Shown here in pieces: positions 1-8,257 of a stretch of 41,318 nt of DNA (position 1 is the first letter of the stretch; each line of letters starts with the position of its first letter). Source of the stretch: an uncultured Peptococcaceae bacterium (GTDB taxonomy: Bacteria > Bacillota > Peptococcia > Peptococcales > Peptococcaceae); NCBI GenBank assembly GCA_958451915.1, contig CAUDRX010000004.1, positions 1 to 41,318 on the forward strand, read 5' to 3'. A program made the translations under genes and the position numbers. Under the pieces are notes generated by a model. That model did no database searches and had not been told where the DNA came from. It saw only the letters and a program-made list of their open reading frames with translations.

Positions 1-77
1 GTGGTCTCGACAAGGCCGATCCTGGCAGGGCTCTGAATGTAGTAGGTGCGTGGTGCGATCTGGATCAGTTCGTACAT
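1..77 (-). CDS. MBL-fold metallo-hydrolase, N-terminal fragment
   Basis: Only the first 25 codons are inside the window; the gene runs off the left edge. It starts at an ATG behind an AGGGGG-type ribosome binding site and begins MYELIQIAPRTYYI, which resembles the opening of small clostridial metallo-beta-lactamase-fold hydrolases. The metal-binding HxHxDH motif would lie outside the window, so the family call rests on the N-terminus alone. The start overlaps the end of the upstream HelD-like gene by 13 bp, which suggests translational coupling in one operon. Confidence 0.5.
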   Translation of the reverse strand, partial: MYELIQIAPRTYYIQSPARIGLVET

Positions 78-2239
78 GAAGGGGCCCCCTTTGCGGTGAT
101 GAGCGGCGTCATCCTGCCTTCACAGAAGACGGCGAGGTGATGCAGCGCGCGGGTTGCGGTGACATAGAGCAGGTGGCGGTCGGCAGCATCCTGATACGAA
201 GCACTGTCGGCATCGCAGAGGATGACGGCGTCAAATTCCAGTCCCTTGCTCATATAGACTGGCATGATGAGCGTGCCCTGCAGGTCTTCGTCGTGCAGGC
301 GCAGCTGATGCAGCTTTGTGCGCGGCCGCAGAGCGCTGTAGAGTCGCTGGCTCGCAGCTTCGTTTTTAGTGATGAGGCAGATGCTTTCGTAGCCTTTGGC
401 GCGGCAGACTTCGATCTCCGAAGAGATGGCGTCCAACAATGCGTCCTGATCGGGCAGCGCCCGGCAGGTGACAGCGTCGCCGCTGCGGTTGAAGGCTTCG
501 ATGGCGGGTGACCTGTCAAGAAATTGCAGGCTGAAACGGAGGATCTCGCTGGAGCAGCGGAAGCTCTTGTCCAGTGCATAACGCACGGTGTTGTCAAAGC
601 CGAAGATCGCAGGTGCTTCCTCAAAAAAGGCAGCGCCGTTCTGTCCGATGAGCGACTGGTTGGCGTCGCCAAGGATGGTGGCCCTGGCGTTCGGGAAGCA
701 GGCCTGGATGATCGCGAACTGCAGCGGCGTCAGGTCCTGGGCCTCGTCGAGGATGACCTGGCGCACATGACGTCCCTGGCGGCTGCCGTTGAGCCTGAGA
801 GCGAGATAGAGCAGGCAGATGGCATCGTCAAAGGCAATGCGGCCGCTGCGCAGGGTGCTCAGGGTGCGGCGGCGGATAGCCGGTAGGTTCTCCAGGAGGT
901 CCTCTGCAATGTCGGCGCCGGCAAAGAAGGCCTCATCCTGCCAGAGTTTCTCATAGAGCCCCACGAGATCGAGCTGGGTGAAGGCGTGCAGCTGAGCTTC
1001 GAGCGCGGCGCGTTCATCCCGGCGCAGGCCGTGGGGCAGCTGCCCGAGGATACGCGATTCAAGCTGGGAGAGACGGGTAGCCAAAGGCAGTTCCGGGCGT
1101 TCGAGGATGCGCGTGCGCATGGCGTTTTTGCTGACGAGGGTCTGCCCGTCGTAGCGGATGTCCTGATAGGCGATGAAATGGGCAGGCACCATCTCAGCGA
1201 ATGCATCGAGGATCTCGCGGAAGCCGCTGCTCGTCTTAAAGGCGAGGCAGCGCTTGAGAAAGGCTTTTTGGCTGCCGCCGAGACAGCGCTCGAGGAAGGC
1301 TGTCTGGGATTCCAGGTGCAGCCCTTTGAGGTGCTGGGCGCAGAGCTCGTCAAAGGTCTGGGTCGGCACGTTCTCTTCGCCGAGGGCCGGCAGCACAGCA
1401 GCGATATACTGGCTGAAGGTGCTGTTCGGCGAGAGGATGAAGATGTCTTTGGCGCTGAGGCGGTCTGCCAGCCCCTGGTACATGAGATAGGCGGCGCGGT
1501 GCAGGGCGATCGCTGTCTTGCCGCTGCCGGCAACGCCCTGGATGACAAGACAGTCGGCTTCGAGGTTGCGGATGATGGTGTCCTGGTCACGCTGGATCGT
1601 CTCCACGATGGCGCGCATCTGCGGCGAGGCATTCTGTGCCAGCATGGCTTTGAGGATGCCATCGTTGACGGTCATATCAGTATCGAAGAAATATGTCAGC
1701 CGGCCTTCTTCGATCTCAAACTGGCGCTTCAGCGTGACTTCCCCCTTGATGCGCCCCACCGGGGCATCGTAATAGGCAGGACCGGTCATGAACTGGTAGA
1801 AGACGCCCGCGATCGGCGCCCGCCAGTCGTAGATGAGATTTTCAGCGGTGTCCTCTTCGAGGAGTGCTGTGCGGCCAATGTAGATCTTTTCCGGCGTTTT
1901 GTCGCCGTCAAAGAGAAAATCAATGCGTGCAAAATACGGCGAAGGCCGCAGTGCTTCCAGACGGGCAATGGTCCTGGCGAGGTTGTCCTGGGTCACGGCC
2001 ATGTTGGTCAGCGCCATCATGCTCTGGTTCAGTTCGATGAGCGATTCGAAGCCGTCGGCGCTGGAGAGGCTGCCGCCGCTGCGCGCCCCGTCTTCGAACA
2101 CATCGCGCTGCACGCTCACCATCTCCGCCTCGCGGCGGGCGATCTGATCCCGCGCCTGTACGAGCTGCGCGTCCGTTTCTGTGATCACATGCGCCAGGTA
2201 GGCTTCTTCCCGGGCACGTTCCTGAGAGTTGTTTTCCAT
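65..2239 (-). CDS. helD: HelD-like UvrD/Rep-family ATPase
   Basis: This 724-residue protein belongs to the superfamily 1 ATPases related to HelD, which in Bacillus binds RNA polymerase and helps recycle stalled enzyme. It has an N-terminal coiled coil (about residues 5-50, RNA-polymerase channel type), a YDWRAPI motif (about 137-143) typical of HelD, a Walker A GVAGSGKT (235-242), a Walker B-like LDEAQDLTP, and late motifs (GDANQSL, MSKGLEFDAV, YVTATRALHHL). The length fits the family. The start is an ATG behind GGAGG. It lies downstream of ogt, separated from it by a strong terminator, and overlaps the MBL gene that follows. No strong minus-strand promoter is obvious in the 150-bp gap. A role in RNA polymerase rescue is inferred from family membership. 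Confidence 0.88.
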   Translation of the reverse strand: MENNSQERAREEAYLAHVITETDAQLVQARDQIARREAEMVSVQRDVFEDGARSGGSLSSADGFESLIELNQSMMALTNMAVTQDNLARTIARLEALRPSPYFARIDFLFDGDKTPEKIYIGRTALLEEDTAENLIYDWRAPIAGVFYQFMTGPAYYDAPVGRIKGEVTLKRQFEIEEGRLTYFFDTDMTVNDGILKAMLAQNASPQMRAIVETIQRDQDTIIRNLEADCLVIQGVAGSGKTAIALHRAAYLMYQGLADRLSAKDIFILSPNSTFSQYIAAVLPALGEENVPTQTFDELCAQHLKGLHLESQTAFLERCLGGSQKAFLKRCLAFKTSSGFREILDAFAEMVPAHFIAYQDIRYDGQTLVSKNAMRTRILERPELPLATRLSQLESRILGQLPHGLRRDERAALEAQLHAFTQLDLVGLYEKLWQDEAFFAGADIAEDLLENLPAIRRRTLSTLRSGRIAFDDAICLLYLALRLNGSRQGRHVRQVILDEAQDLTPLQFAIIQACFPNARATILGDANQSLIGQNGAAFFEEAPAIFGFDNTVRYALDKSFRCSSEILRFSLQFLDRSPAIEAFNRSGDAVTCRALPDQDALLDAISSEIEVCRAKGYESICLITKNEAASQRLYSALRPRTKLHQLRLHDEDLQGTLIMPVYMSKGLEFDAVILCDADSASYQDAADRHLLYVTATRALHHLAVFCEGRMTPLITAKGAPSCTN

Positions 2240-2310
2240 TGTAACGCCTCCATGATCGGGTCTTTTTCCATTCGAGCCAGTTTATCACATTCCTGCCGTA
2301 AGGACCAGTC

Positions 2311-2340
2311 TTGTACAGCGCTGGCGGAAAGTGGTATAAT
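2311..2340 (+). promoter_or_regulatory. Strong plus-strand promoter running straight into a terminator
   Basis: TTGTAC (2311-2316), an 18-bp spacer and TATAAT (2335-2340) preceded by TG (extended -10). The expected start is near 2347, two bases before the hairpin at 2349-2385, so no gene is served unless polymerase reads through, antisense to ogt. Confidence 0.5.
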
Positions 2341-2348
2341 AGATAGGC

Positions 2349-2385
2349 AAAAAGGCGTTCGGACGACGGTCCGAACGCCTTTTTT
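2349..2385. terminator. Bidirectional terminator between ogt and helD
   Basis: A perfect stem (GGCGTTCGGAC / GTCCGAACGCC) with a short loop, flanked by five A on the left and six T on the right, so it can act on both strands. It ends the ogt transcript on the minus strand. Confidence 0.88.
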
Positions 2386-2389
2386 ACGC

Positions 2390-2920
2390 TCACAGCGCGG
2401 TGCCTTTCCTGGGCATGGTGAAGTGGCTGGTGTCGATGCCTTCCAGGGCGAGCAGGGCGATCTTTTTGTCGAGGCCGCCGGCGTAGCCGGTGAGGCTGCC
2501 GCTGGCGCCGACGACGCGGTGGCAGGGCACAATGATGCCGATGGGATTGCGGCCGACAGCGCCGCCGACGGCCTGCGCCGACATGCGCGCGCGGCCCATC
2601 AGGCGGGCGATCTCTTTGGCGAGGGCGCCGTAGGTCGTGGTCTGGCCGTAGGGGATCTTTAATAGAAGCTGCCAGACGGCTTCCTGAAAGGCGGTGCCTT
2701 GTGGGTGCAGCGGCGGTATGACGCCGGGATCGCGGCCGTCAAAATAGGCATCGAGCCATAGGCGCGCCGCTGTGAGCAGCGGGTGGTCCGGCATCGTCAC
2801 GGCACCGGTAAGCTGCGGGGCGTATTTTTGCCCGTCGAAAGCGAGGTGGGTCAGGCCTTCGTCGTCGCAGACGAGCAGGATCTCGCCCAGGGGTGAGGCA
2901 TAGGTGGTCGTGTAGAGCAT
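2390..2920 (-). CDS. ogt: Methylated-DNA--protein-cysteine methyltransferase (Ogt/MGMT)
   Basis: This 176-residue suicide repair protein moves O6-alkyl groups from guanine (and O4 from thymine) to its own cysteine. The active-site motif PCHRV is present with the acceptor Cys at 133, followed by GxLxGYAGGLxxK, which is typical of the C-terminal helix-turn-helix domain. The N-terminal Ogt-type domain covers about residues 1-70. The length fits stand-alone Ogt proteins, and no AraC-type Ada domain is fused. The ATG start has AAGGAG 8 bp upstream. An extended -10 (TGCTATGAT) lies at 2953-2961. The gene is monocistronic, with a strong terminator immediately after the stop. The family assignment is firm. 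Confidence 0.95.
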   Translation of the reverse strand: MLYTTTYASPLGEILLVCDDEGLTHLAFDGQKYAPQLTGAVTMPDHPLLTAARLWLDAYFDGRDPGVIPPLHPQGTAFQEAVWQLLLKIPYGQTTTYGALAKEIARLMGRARMSAQAVGGAVGRNPIGIIVPCHRVVGASGSLTGYAGGLDKKIALLALEGIDTSHFTMPRKGTAL

Positions 2921-2952
2921 GGATGCGGCTCCTTTCGTTGGATGATGGCTCC

Positions 2953-2961
2953 ATCATAGCA
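2953..2961 (-). promoter_or_regulatory. Extended -10 promoter of ogt
   Basis: Minus-strand TGC-TATGAT about 33 bp upstream of the ogt ATG; no good -35 hexamer is visible, as is usual for extended -10 promoters. Confidence 0.5.
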
Positions 2962-2995
2962 CAGCCGCTGTCCGAAGAAAAGCCACGGCGCGATC

Positions 2996-3877
2996 TTACA
3001 GGCGGACGTGGAATTTCTTCCAATAGAAGACCCAGGAGAGCAAGCCAGGGATGCCGACCCAGAGGGCGATGGCAACGAGACTCACGGTCCTGAGATCATC
3101 CAGCGTCAGACTGGCTGCCACATAGAGCAGCGCCAGCGGCAGCGAGAGCAGTCCGAGGATGCGGTGTGCGAGGATCCAGGTTTCTTCGTCGCTGACCGTC
3201 CAGGGCAGACGCAGGCCGGTGTGGCGCTGAAATGGCAGGCGCGGGGCGATGAGACCGGTAAAGACCATGATCAGTGCGATGAAGCACATCGCAAAAAGAC
3301 GTTCCGAACGCTCGGAAAAAACGAGCGTTCCCGTCGCCGATAAGAGCGCCGCTGCCAGAGCGACGATGAGAAAGCCGATATTGATGATGGTCGCAAAACG
3401 CAGGACGCCGAGACGCATGTCGTCGGTCGATACGCGCGTGAGCAGTGCGAGATTGCGGTAGAGGAGCAGTGTGGCGGCCAGCACACAGCCGCCGCAGAGG
3501 GCGAGAGAGATGCGGGGATCGTCCCAGGCGACGCAGACGAAGAGTGCGGCGAAGCAGAGAAAGAGCAGAAGGTTCCGCTTTTTGGCGGCTTCCTTGAGCA
3601 GGGCATCCTGTTGTTTGCGCTGGGACAGTTCTGCGTTGCGCGCAGCCAGTTCTTCGGCCAGGGTATCGGCGCGCAGGTTCTGTTCGCTGATACCGAGCAG
3701 TGTGCTCACAGGTACGTCGAGCAGCGCTGCCAGATGGATGAGCATGTCGGCATCTGGCACAGAGATGCCGCGTTCCCATTTTGAGACGGTCTGACGCACA
3801 ACGTTCAGGCGTACAGCCAGTTCTTCCTGGCTCCAGCCTTTTTCTTTGCGCGCCCGTTGGATGTTGTCACTGAGCAT
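2996..3877 (-). CDS. XRE-family regulator with C-terminal SdpI-like membrane domain
   Basis: The N-terminal 60 residues form an XRE helix-turn-helix (KGWSQEELAVRLNVVRQTVSKWE). A short charged coil follows, then about six hydrophobic segments. The C-terminal half carries RLPWTVSDEETWILAHRILG, close to the SdpI/immunity-type signature in which a Trp-rich turn precedes a His. Membrane-tethered XRE-SdpI proteins are common in Firmicutes, and SdpI itself gives immunity to the SdpC toxin. I infer a sensor-repressor that may sense a membrane-active compound; the ligand is unknown. The start is taken as the ATG at 3877 with AAGGAG about 13 bp upstream. A TTG four codons earlier directly abuts that site and is less likely. 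It is the first of two adjacent HTH-membrane paralogues. Confidence 0.8.
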   Translation of the reverse strand: MLSDNIQRARKEKGWSQEELAVRLNVVRQTVSKWERGISVPDADMLIHLAALLDVPVSTLLGISEQNLRADTLAEELAARNAELSQRKQQDALLKEAAKKRNLLLFLCFAALFVCVAWDDPRISLALCGGCVLAATLLLYRNLALLTRVSTDDMRLGVLRFATIINIGFLIVALAAALLSATGTLVFSERSERLFAMCFIALIMVFTGLIAPRLPFQRHTGLRLPWTVSDEETWILAHRILGLLSLPLALLYVAASLTLDDLRTVSLVAIALWVGIPGLLSWVFYWKKFHVRL

Positions 3878-3907
3878 GAGGCATTTCAACTCCTTGTCGG
3901 AAATCTT

Positions 3908-3917
3908 GTTCCGGAAC
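3908..3917. promoter_or_regulatory. Small palindrome in the leader of the first XRE gene
   Basis: GTTCCGGAAC, a perfect 10-bp palindrome a few bases downstream of the predicted transcription start. It is a possible operator for autoregulation, but could be chance. Confidence 0.3.
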
Positions 3918-3924
3918 TGCGTTC

Positions 3925-3953
3925 AGTATACGAAAAGTGCCTCAAAACCGCAA
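3925..3953 (-). promoter_or_regulatory. Promoter of the first XRE-membrane gene
   Basis: Minus-strand TTGCGG (3948-3953), 17-bp spacer, TATACT (3925-3930), about 50 bp upstream of the chosen start. Confidence 0.6.
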
Positions 3954-4008
3954 GCAACGCGGAGTAACACCTGCGGAAACGCAGGCACAGCGCACTTCTG
4001 CGCGCATC

Positions 4009-4038
4009 AAAAAAGCCAGCGGCGGGATCGCTGGCTTT
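4009..4038 (-). terminator. Terminator of the second XRE-membrane gene
   Basis: Stem AAAGCCAGCG / CGCTGGCTTT with a 7-nt loop, followed on the minus strand by a run of T. It lies just after the stop at 4045. Confidence 0.8.
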
Positions 4039-4044
4039 GGACGG

Positions 4045-4779
4045 TCATTCGTATCTTTTCCCGATCACATAGAGCGGGGCGAAGAGCAGAACGCAGAGGA
4101 GCAGGGTCAGTGTCTGCGGCGGGAGGGGCATGTGTGTCACTATCATTGGGAAAAACGGCATAAGCACCGCGAAGAAGAGCATCGTGCCGCGCAGCCAGCG
4201 CAGAATGTGGGGCCAGTTGCTGTTATTGAAGTGCAGCCCGATCATATTGAGGCGGAACGGTCCCTGCTGCACGAAATGGATCTTGTTTTCGTCATAATAT
4301 GCAGGCAGGAGCGGTTTGGCAAAAAAGATCCCCCACGCAGCGAAGAGTAAAAAGAGCGCGCTCATTGCCAGGTTTTCCATGTCCGGTGGAGATGCGAGCG
4401 CTTTTAAGAGCGCTGTTTCGCCGAGAACGAGCGCACAGGTGATAAAGAATGCTGCCAGCCAATGGTGTTTCTGGCGGGCCATCGCCTCGCGCAGGGAAAA
4501 GTCGAGGGCGTTTGTGACAATGGTGTCGGCGGTGCCGGCGGCCAGTGGCGCATCGGCGGTGAGACATTCGCCGTTCAAAAGCTCGCTGACGCTGACGTCC
4601 AAAACTTCGGCCAGCGGCTGGAGCAGGGCGATGTTTGGCAGGCTGGCGCCGCGTTCCCATTTTGAAACGGTCTTGTCTGAGACAAAGAGACGGTCCCCCA
4701 GTTCTTTCTGGGTGAGGCCGAGAGCGCGGCGGCGCGTGGCGACGAAATGGCCAAATTTTTCATTGTTGATCGGATCCAT
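4045..4779 (-). CDS. XRE-family regulator with C-terminal membrane domain
   Basis: This 244-residue protein has an XRE helix-turn-helix at about residues 8-65 (LGLTQKELGDRLFVSDKTVSKWE, LPNIALLQPLAEVLDVSVSELL), a linker, then four hydrophobic segments (about 108-125, 135-152, 190-208, 218-236). The ATG is preceded by a near-perfect AGGAGGTGAT. The architecture matches its neighbour at 2996-3877 but without the SdpI Trp-His signature, so the two are not simple duplicates. The promoter has a perfect 21-bp palindrome over its -35, suggesting autorepression, and the gene is divergent from the large SLH protein gene. A membrane-bound sensing role is inference; the target genes are unknown. Confidence 0.78.
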   Translation of the reverse strand: MDPINNEKFGHFVATRRRALGLTQKELGDRLFVSDKTVSKWERGASLPNIALLQPLAEVLDVSVSELLNGECLTADAPLAAGTADTIVTNALDFSLREAMARQKHHWLAAFFITCALVLGETALLKALASPPDMENLAMSALFLLFAAWGIFFAKPLLPAYYDENKIHFVQQGPFRLNMIGLHFNNSNWPHILRWLRGTMLFFAVLMPFFPMIVTHMPLPPQTLTLLLCVLLFAPLYVIGKRYE

Positions 4780-4806
4780 GGGATCACCTCCTGATTTGCT
4801 GGTCTT

Positions 4807-4835
4807 ATTGTACTGAAAGCAGGAGCGGCTGTCAC
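4807..4835 (-). promoter_or_regulatory. Promoter of the second XRE-membrane gene
   Basis: Minus-strand GTGACA (4830-4835), 17-bp spacer, TACAAT (4807-4812). Confidence 0.62.
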
Positions 4836-4853
4836 TCTCCTGTCAGGAGAGTG
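4833..4853. promoter_or_regulatory. Perfect 21-bp palindrome, likely operator
   Basis: Arms CACTCTCCT and AGGAGAGTG around GTC, overlapping the -35 of the XRE gene by three bases and lying about 66 bp upstream of the divergent SLH-gene -10. Its position suits a repressor site. Confidence 0.55.
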
Positions 4854-4918
4854 GGGGGGCCTGCGGCAAAATCTGCGGGATCTTCTGCGCCTTTCTGTGG
4901 TAGAAATACCTTTGTGTA

Positions 4919-4927
4919 TGGTATACT
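4919..4927 (+). promoter_or_regulatory. Extended -10 promoter of the large SLH gene
   Basis: TGG-TATACT on the plus strand, 45 bp upstream of the ATG at 4972; no convincing -35. Confidence 0.5.
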
Positions 4928-4971
4928 GGGGACAAGACAAAATCCTTGTTTTGAAAAGGGAGGAGACGACC

Positions 4972-7900
4972 ATGAAGAAACGAACGAAAAAAGCCTGGAG
5001 CCTGCTTTTGGCGCTGGCGATGCTCGTGAGCATCCTGCTGCCCGTGGGCGTGGCGCCTGTCCAGGCGGCGACGATCATCGATCTGAGCGATTTTCAGTAT
5101 TCGCTCAACGATGATGGCACCGCCACGATCGATGCGTTCCCACAAGAACGCTACCATGATGGCACGGTCACCATTCCGGAAGAGATCGACGGCTACCCTG
5201 TGACGGCGCTCAGTGAGACCGACGTGGACTATTCCGATGCGGTAAAAGTGCTGACGGTCCCGGGCAGCATCGCAGAGATTCCAGGCATCTTTGACGACCA
5301 TCCACTGCTTGAGTCGGTGACGCTCGAAGAGGGCGTGCAGACGATCAAGGCGCGGGCCTTTGAGAATGACACTGCCCTTGCGTCGGTCACACTGCCAGCT
5401 TCGCTCAGGACGATCGGTCAGGGCGCTTTCAAAGGTTGCAGGGCGCTCAAGACCATCGTGCTGCCTGAGGGGCTGACGACGATCGGCGCGCAGGCTTTCG
5501 AGCAGTCGGGGCTGACGACGCTGACCCTGCCGGACAGCGTGCAGTCGGTCAGAAATTGGGCTTTCCGTGAATGCCGCGCACTCGAGAGTGCTGAACTCTC
5601 ATCGGGGATGACGGAGATCCCAACGGGGATGTTTCAGCGCTGCACCGCGCTGACGACCGTAACGATCCCAGCGAGCATCACGACGATCGACTCTCTGGCG
5701 TTCGGCAATTGCAGCAGCCTCAAGACGGTCTATTACGGCGGCAGTAAAGCGCAGTGGCAGGCGCTCGCTGCAGATGTGGACGAGCTGGAAAACGTCACCG
5801 TCATCTGCGAAGGCGGGTCGGTCACACCGCCGGATGAGCCGGACGATCCCGCGTCCACCATCCCGACGCCGGTGAACCTGGAAGCGACGAGCACCCAGGA
5901 TGGCGTGCAGCTTGCCTGGGACGTGCCGCTCTCAACGGGCGCAGACTGGACCTATGATGGCTTCGACATCCTTTCCCGCACCGCCGGGGCCACATCTTTC
6001 AAAAAAGTCGCCAATGTCAACGACTTTACGACCGATTATCTCGACACCAAGGTCACAGACGGTGTCACCTATGAATACGTCGTGCGTGCCACCAATGGCA
6101 ATGAGACAGGCGAGACGAGCGCCCTAGCCCGCCTCACCTACGACGCCAACGCCCATCACAGCGTGGGCATGAACGGCACCACCATCCATCTCTACAACCA
6201 GGGCTTTGGCAGCGGCCAGTACCGCTCCGTCGACAATCTCTGGCTGACCACCGGCAGTGAAGGCATGCGCATCACGCTGGTCTTCGATGAACCGCTCCAG
6301 GATGAAGACGTCAGCGTCACTGTCACTGGCGGCGGCGAGACCTTCCAGGGCACGAACATCGAGATCATGGAACAGCAGCTGATGTTCACCCTTACGCTCA
6401 CCGACGGCAAGCACCTGGAGCCGGACACCACCTATACCGCGCAAGTCCTCGATGCCCGCGGCAATGTGCTGGCACAGACCAGTTTCGAGAGCGCCGGCGC
6501 CGAGACCCAGAGCTGGGGCTTTACGAACATCGATTCTTCTTATGATTATGCGGACCTCATCCGCTACTATCCGTCTTCTATCGCTGACAAGCTCTACAGC
6601 CTCGACAAGAGCCACGGCGAAGATGGCCTCTGCTTTGGCATGGCACTGGCCGCCGGCCTCTGGAAAGAAGGCCGTATGCCGGAGGTACAGGGGGGCTATG
6701 ATCTCCTCAATACGATGAGCTGGGGTACCTATCTGGCGAGCGGACAATGGCGCGGTGTCAGCGTGAAGGATTACATCCAGGCCTGCAACGCCCTGCAGTT
6801 CAGCCAAACCTATGCAAGCCAGACCCGTGCCAATAAGAACGACTACGATGGCCTCGAACGCGCCGTCAGGAGCGGTGAGCCTGTCGTCATCGGCACCTGG
6901 ATCGGTGAGAACGCTGGCCATGCCGTTCTCGCCTATGATTATGAAGATAAAGGCAATGAATTTATCATCTATGTGCAGGACCCCCAGTGTATGCCGTACC
7001 AGATCTGCACCCTCACGCTGAAAGGTGCCAGCGGCCATCGCACAGGCTGGACCTATGAACGCCGCGGCGTGACAGAGACCTCCAACGGCGCAGACGATCC
7101 GGATATGACTTTCTCCTGGCGCAGTCTCAGTATCACGCCGGACGATGATTTCGATGTGGATAGCGTGCTCGCCGACATCGGCAACAACATCTCATCCAAC
7201 ATCGGCGATGACCTCGAAGACATCTGGGATGGCATCATCGGCGGTGCAGATGCCGCCTTTACGCCGCTCACTGGCACCAGCCTGGCATGGATCGACGCCA
7301 AGGGCACCATCACCATGGACGACCTCGATGACGCCGTCGAACTCACCGACAGCGAGAAGCGTGTGAGCGTGGAAGCGACGAGCGCCGCCTTTGACCTGAA
7401 CGGCGGCATCGCTGAGGCGACCGCCAGCGGCAACGGCACCCTGCGCCTCGTCTGCACCGTCGGTGATACCACCATCACCTTCCGCGGCACCGCGGCCGAT
7501 GGCGTCAGCCTCGTGCGTGAGGCCGACGGCGTGCGTTTCACCGGCGCCGACAGCGGCAGCATCGTCGTCGAAGAAGGGAACGCCACGACCCAGACCACCA
7601 CGGTCACGCCGGGTGAAGATGTGCGCGTGAGTCTGGACGGCGAGATCACCGAGGATCCGACTGCGCTACCGTTCAGCGATGTGGCTGCGGACGACTGGTT
7701 CTACGATCCAGTGCAGTACGTCTACCTGGAAGGGCTCATGACCGGCACCGGCACGACGACGTTCGCGCCGAACACGACCACCACCCGCGCGATGATCGTC
7801 TCCATCCTCCATCGCTTGGAAGGGGAACCGAACGTCGGCGGCCGTTACAGCTTTGAAGATGTGCCGTGGGGATCCTGGTACAGCCAGGCCGTGCTCTGGG

Positions 7901-8208
7901 CAGAGCGCCGCGGCATCGTCAGCGGCTACAGCGCCGAACGCTTCGGTCCGAACGACCCGATCACCCGTGAGCAAATGGCCGCCATCCTCTACAACTACAC
8001 CGAGTACGCCGGCGGCGATACCTCCGCCCGCGCCGACCTCTCCGGCTACAGCGACGCCGCCGCCGTCAGCGGCTGGGCCAGCGACGCCCTCTCCTGGGCC
8101 AACGCTGAAGGCCTCATCAACGGCATGACCGCTGACACCCTCGCACCAAAAGCGAGTGCGACGCGAGCCCAGGTAGCTGCCATCTTAGAACGGTATCTCT
8201 CTGAGTAA
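4972..8208 (+). CDS. Secreted LRR-FN3-papain-like-SLH surface protein
   Basis: The protein is 1078 residues from the ATG at 4972 (GGGAGGAG upstream). An upstream in-frame start exists but would bury the signal peptide. Order: signal peptide (about 1-32, cleavage after VQA); BspA-like leucine-rich repeats (about 60-280, repeated SxxLxxVxLPxxLxxIxxxAF); fibronectin type III domain (about 300-390); a beta-rich segment; a papain-like segment with GLCFGMA (Cys554), GHAVLAYDYE (His650) and VQDP (Asp670); a Thr/Asp-rich stretch; three SLH repeats (about 899-1078) that would bind pyruvylated wall polymer. I infer a wall-bound adhesin or processing enzyme with a Cys-His-Asp triad; peptidase activity is untested. 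SLH sequences resemble those of the protein at 30658-32085. The last 51 bp are duplicated 100 bp downstream. Confidence 0.85.
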   Translation: MKKRTKKAWSLLLALAMLVSILLPVGVAPVQAATIIDLSDFQYSLNDDGTATIDAFPQERYHDGTVTIPEEIDGYPVTALSETDVDYSDAVKVLTVPGSIAEIPGIFDDHPLLESVTLEEGVQTIKARAFENDTALASVTLPASLRTIGQGAFKGCRALKTIVLPEGLTTIGAQAFEQSGLTTLTLPDSVQSVRNWAFRECRALESAELSSGMTEIPTGMFQRCTALTTVTIPASITTIDSLAFGNCSSLKTVYYGGSKAQWQALAADVDELENVTVICEGGSVTPPDEPDDPASTIPTPVNLEATSTQDGVQLAWDVPLSTGADWTYDGFDILSRTAGATSFKKVANVNDFTTDYLDTKVTDGVTYEYVVRATNGNETGETSALARLTYDANAHHSVGMNGTTIHLYNQGFGSGQYRSVDNLWLTTGSEGMRITLVFDEPLQDEDVSVTVTGGGETFQGTNIEIMEQQLMFTLTLTDGKHLEPDTTYTAQVLDARGNVLAQTSFESAGAETQSWGFTNIDSSYDYADLIRYYPSSIADKLYSLDKSHGEDGLCFGMALAAGLWKEGRMPEVQGGYDLLNTMSWGTYLASGQWRGVSVKDYIQACNALQFSQTYASQTRANKNDYDGLERAVRSGEPVVIGTWIGENAGHAVLAYDYEDKGNEFIIYVQDPQCMPYQICTLTLKGASGHRTGWTYERRGVTETSNGADDPDMTFSWRSLSITPDDDFDVDSVLADIGNNISSNIGDDLEDIWDGIIGGADAAFTPLTGTSLAWIDAKGTITMDDLDDAVELTDSEKRVSVEATSAAFDLNGGIAEATASGNGTLRLVCTVGDTTITFRGTAADGVSLVREADGVRFTGADSGSIVVEEGNATTQTTTVTPGEDVRVSLDGEITEDPTALPFSDVAADDWFYDPVQYVYLEGLMTGTGTTTFAPNTTTTRAMIVSILHRLEGEPNVGGRYSFEDVPWGSWYSQAVLWAERRGIVSGYSAERFGPNDPITREQMAAILYNYTEYAGGDTSARADLSGYSDAAAVSGWASDALSWANAEGLINGMTADTLAPKASATRAQVAAILERYLSE
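8158..8208 (+). repeat. Direct repeat copy 1 (end of the SLH gene)
   Basis: Encodes ATRAQVAAILERYLSE and a stop. It is matched at 8258-8308 with only scattered, synonymous differences. Confidence 0.85.
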
Positions 8209-8257
8209 TGGTGGTGATCGAGCTCAATGTGCTTTTCTCCGAGCTAGTCCTGGAAGG

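Noticed and set aside
986..2662. A long plus-strand ORF (558 codons) opposite helD and ogt
   Set aside because: It lies antisense to two recognised genes, crosses a strong terminator and has no family features; long antisense frames are expected in high-G+C coding DNA.
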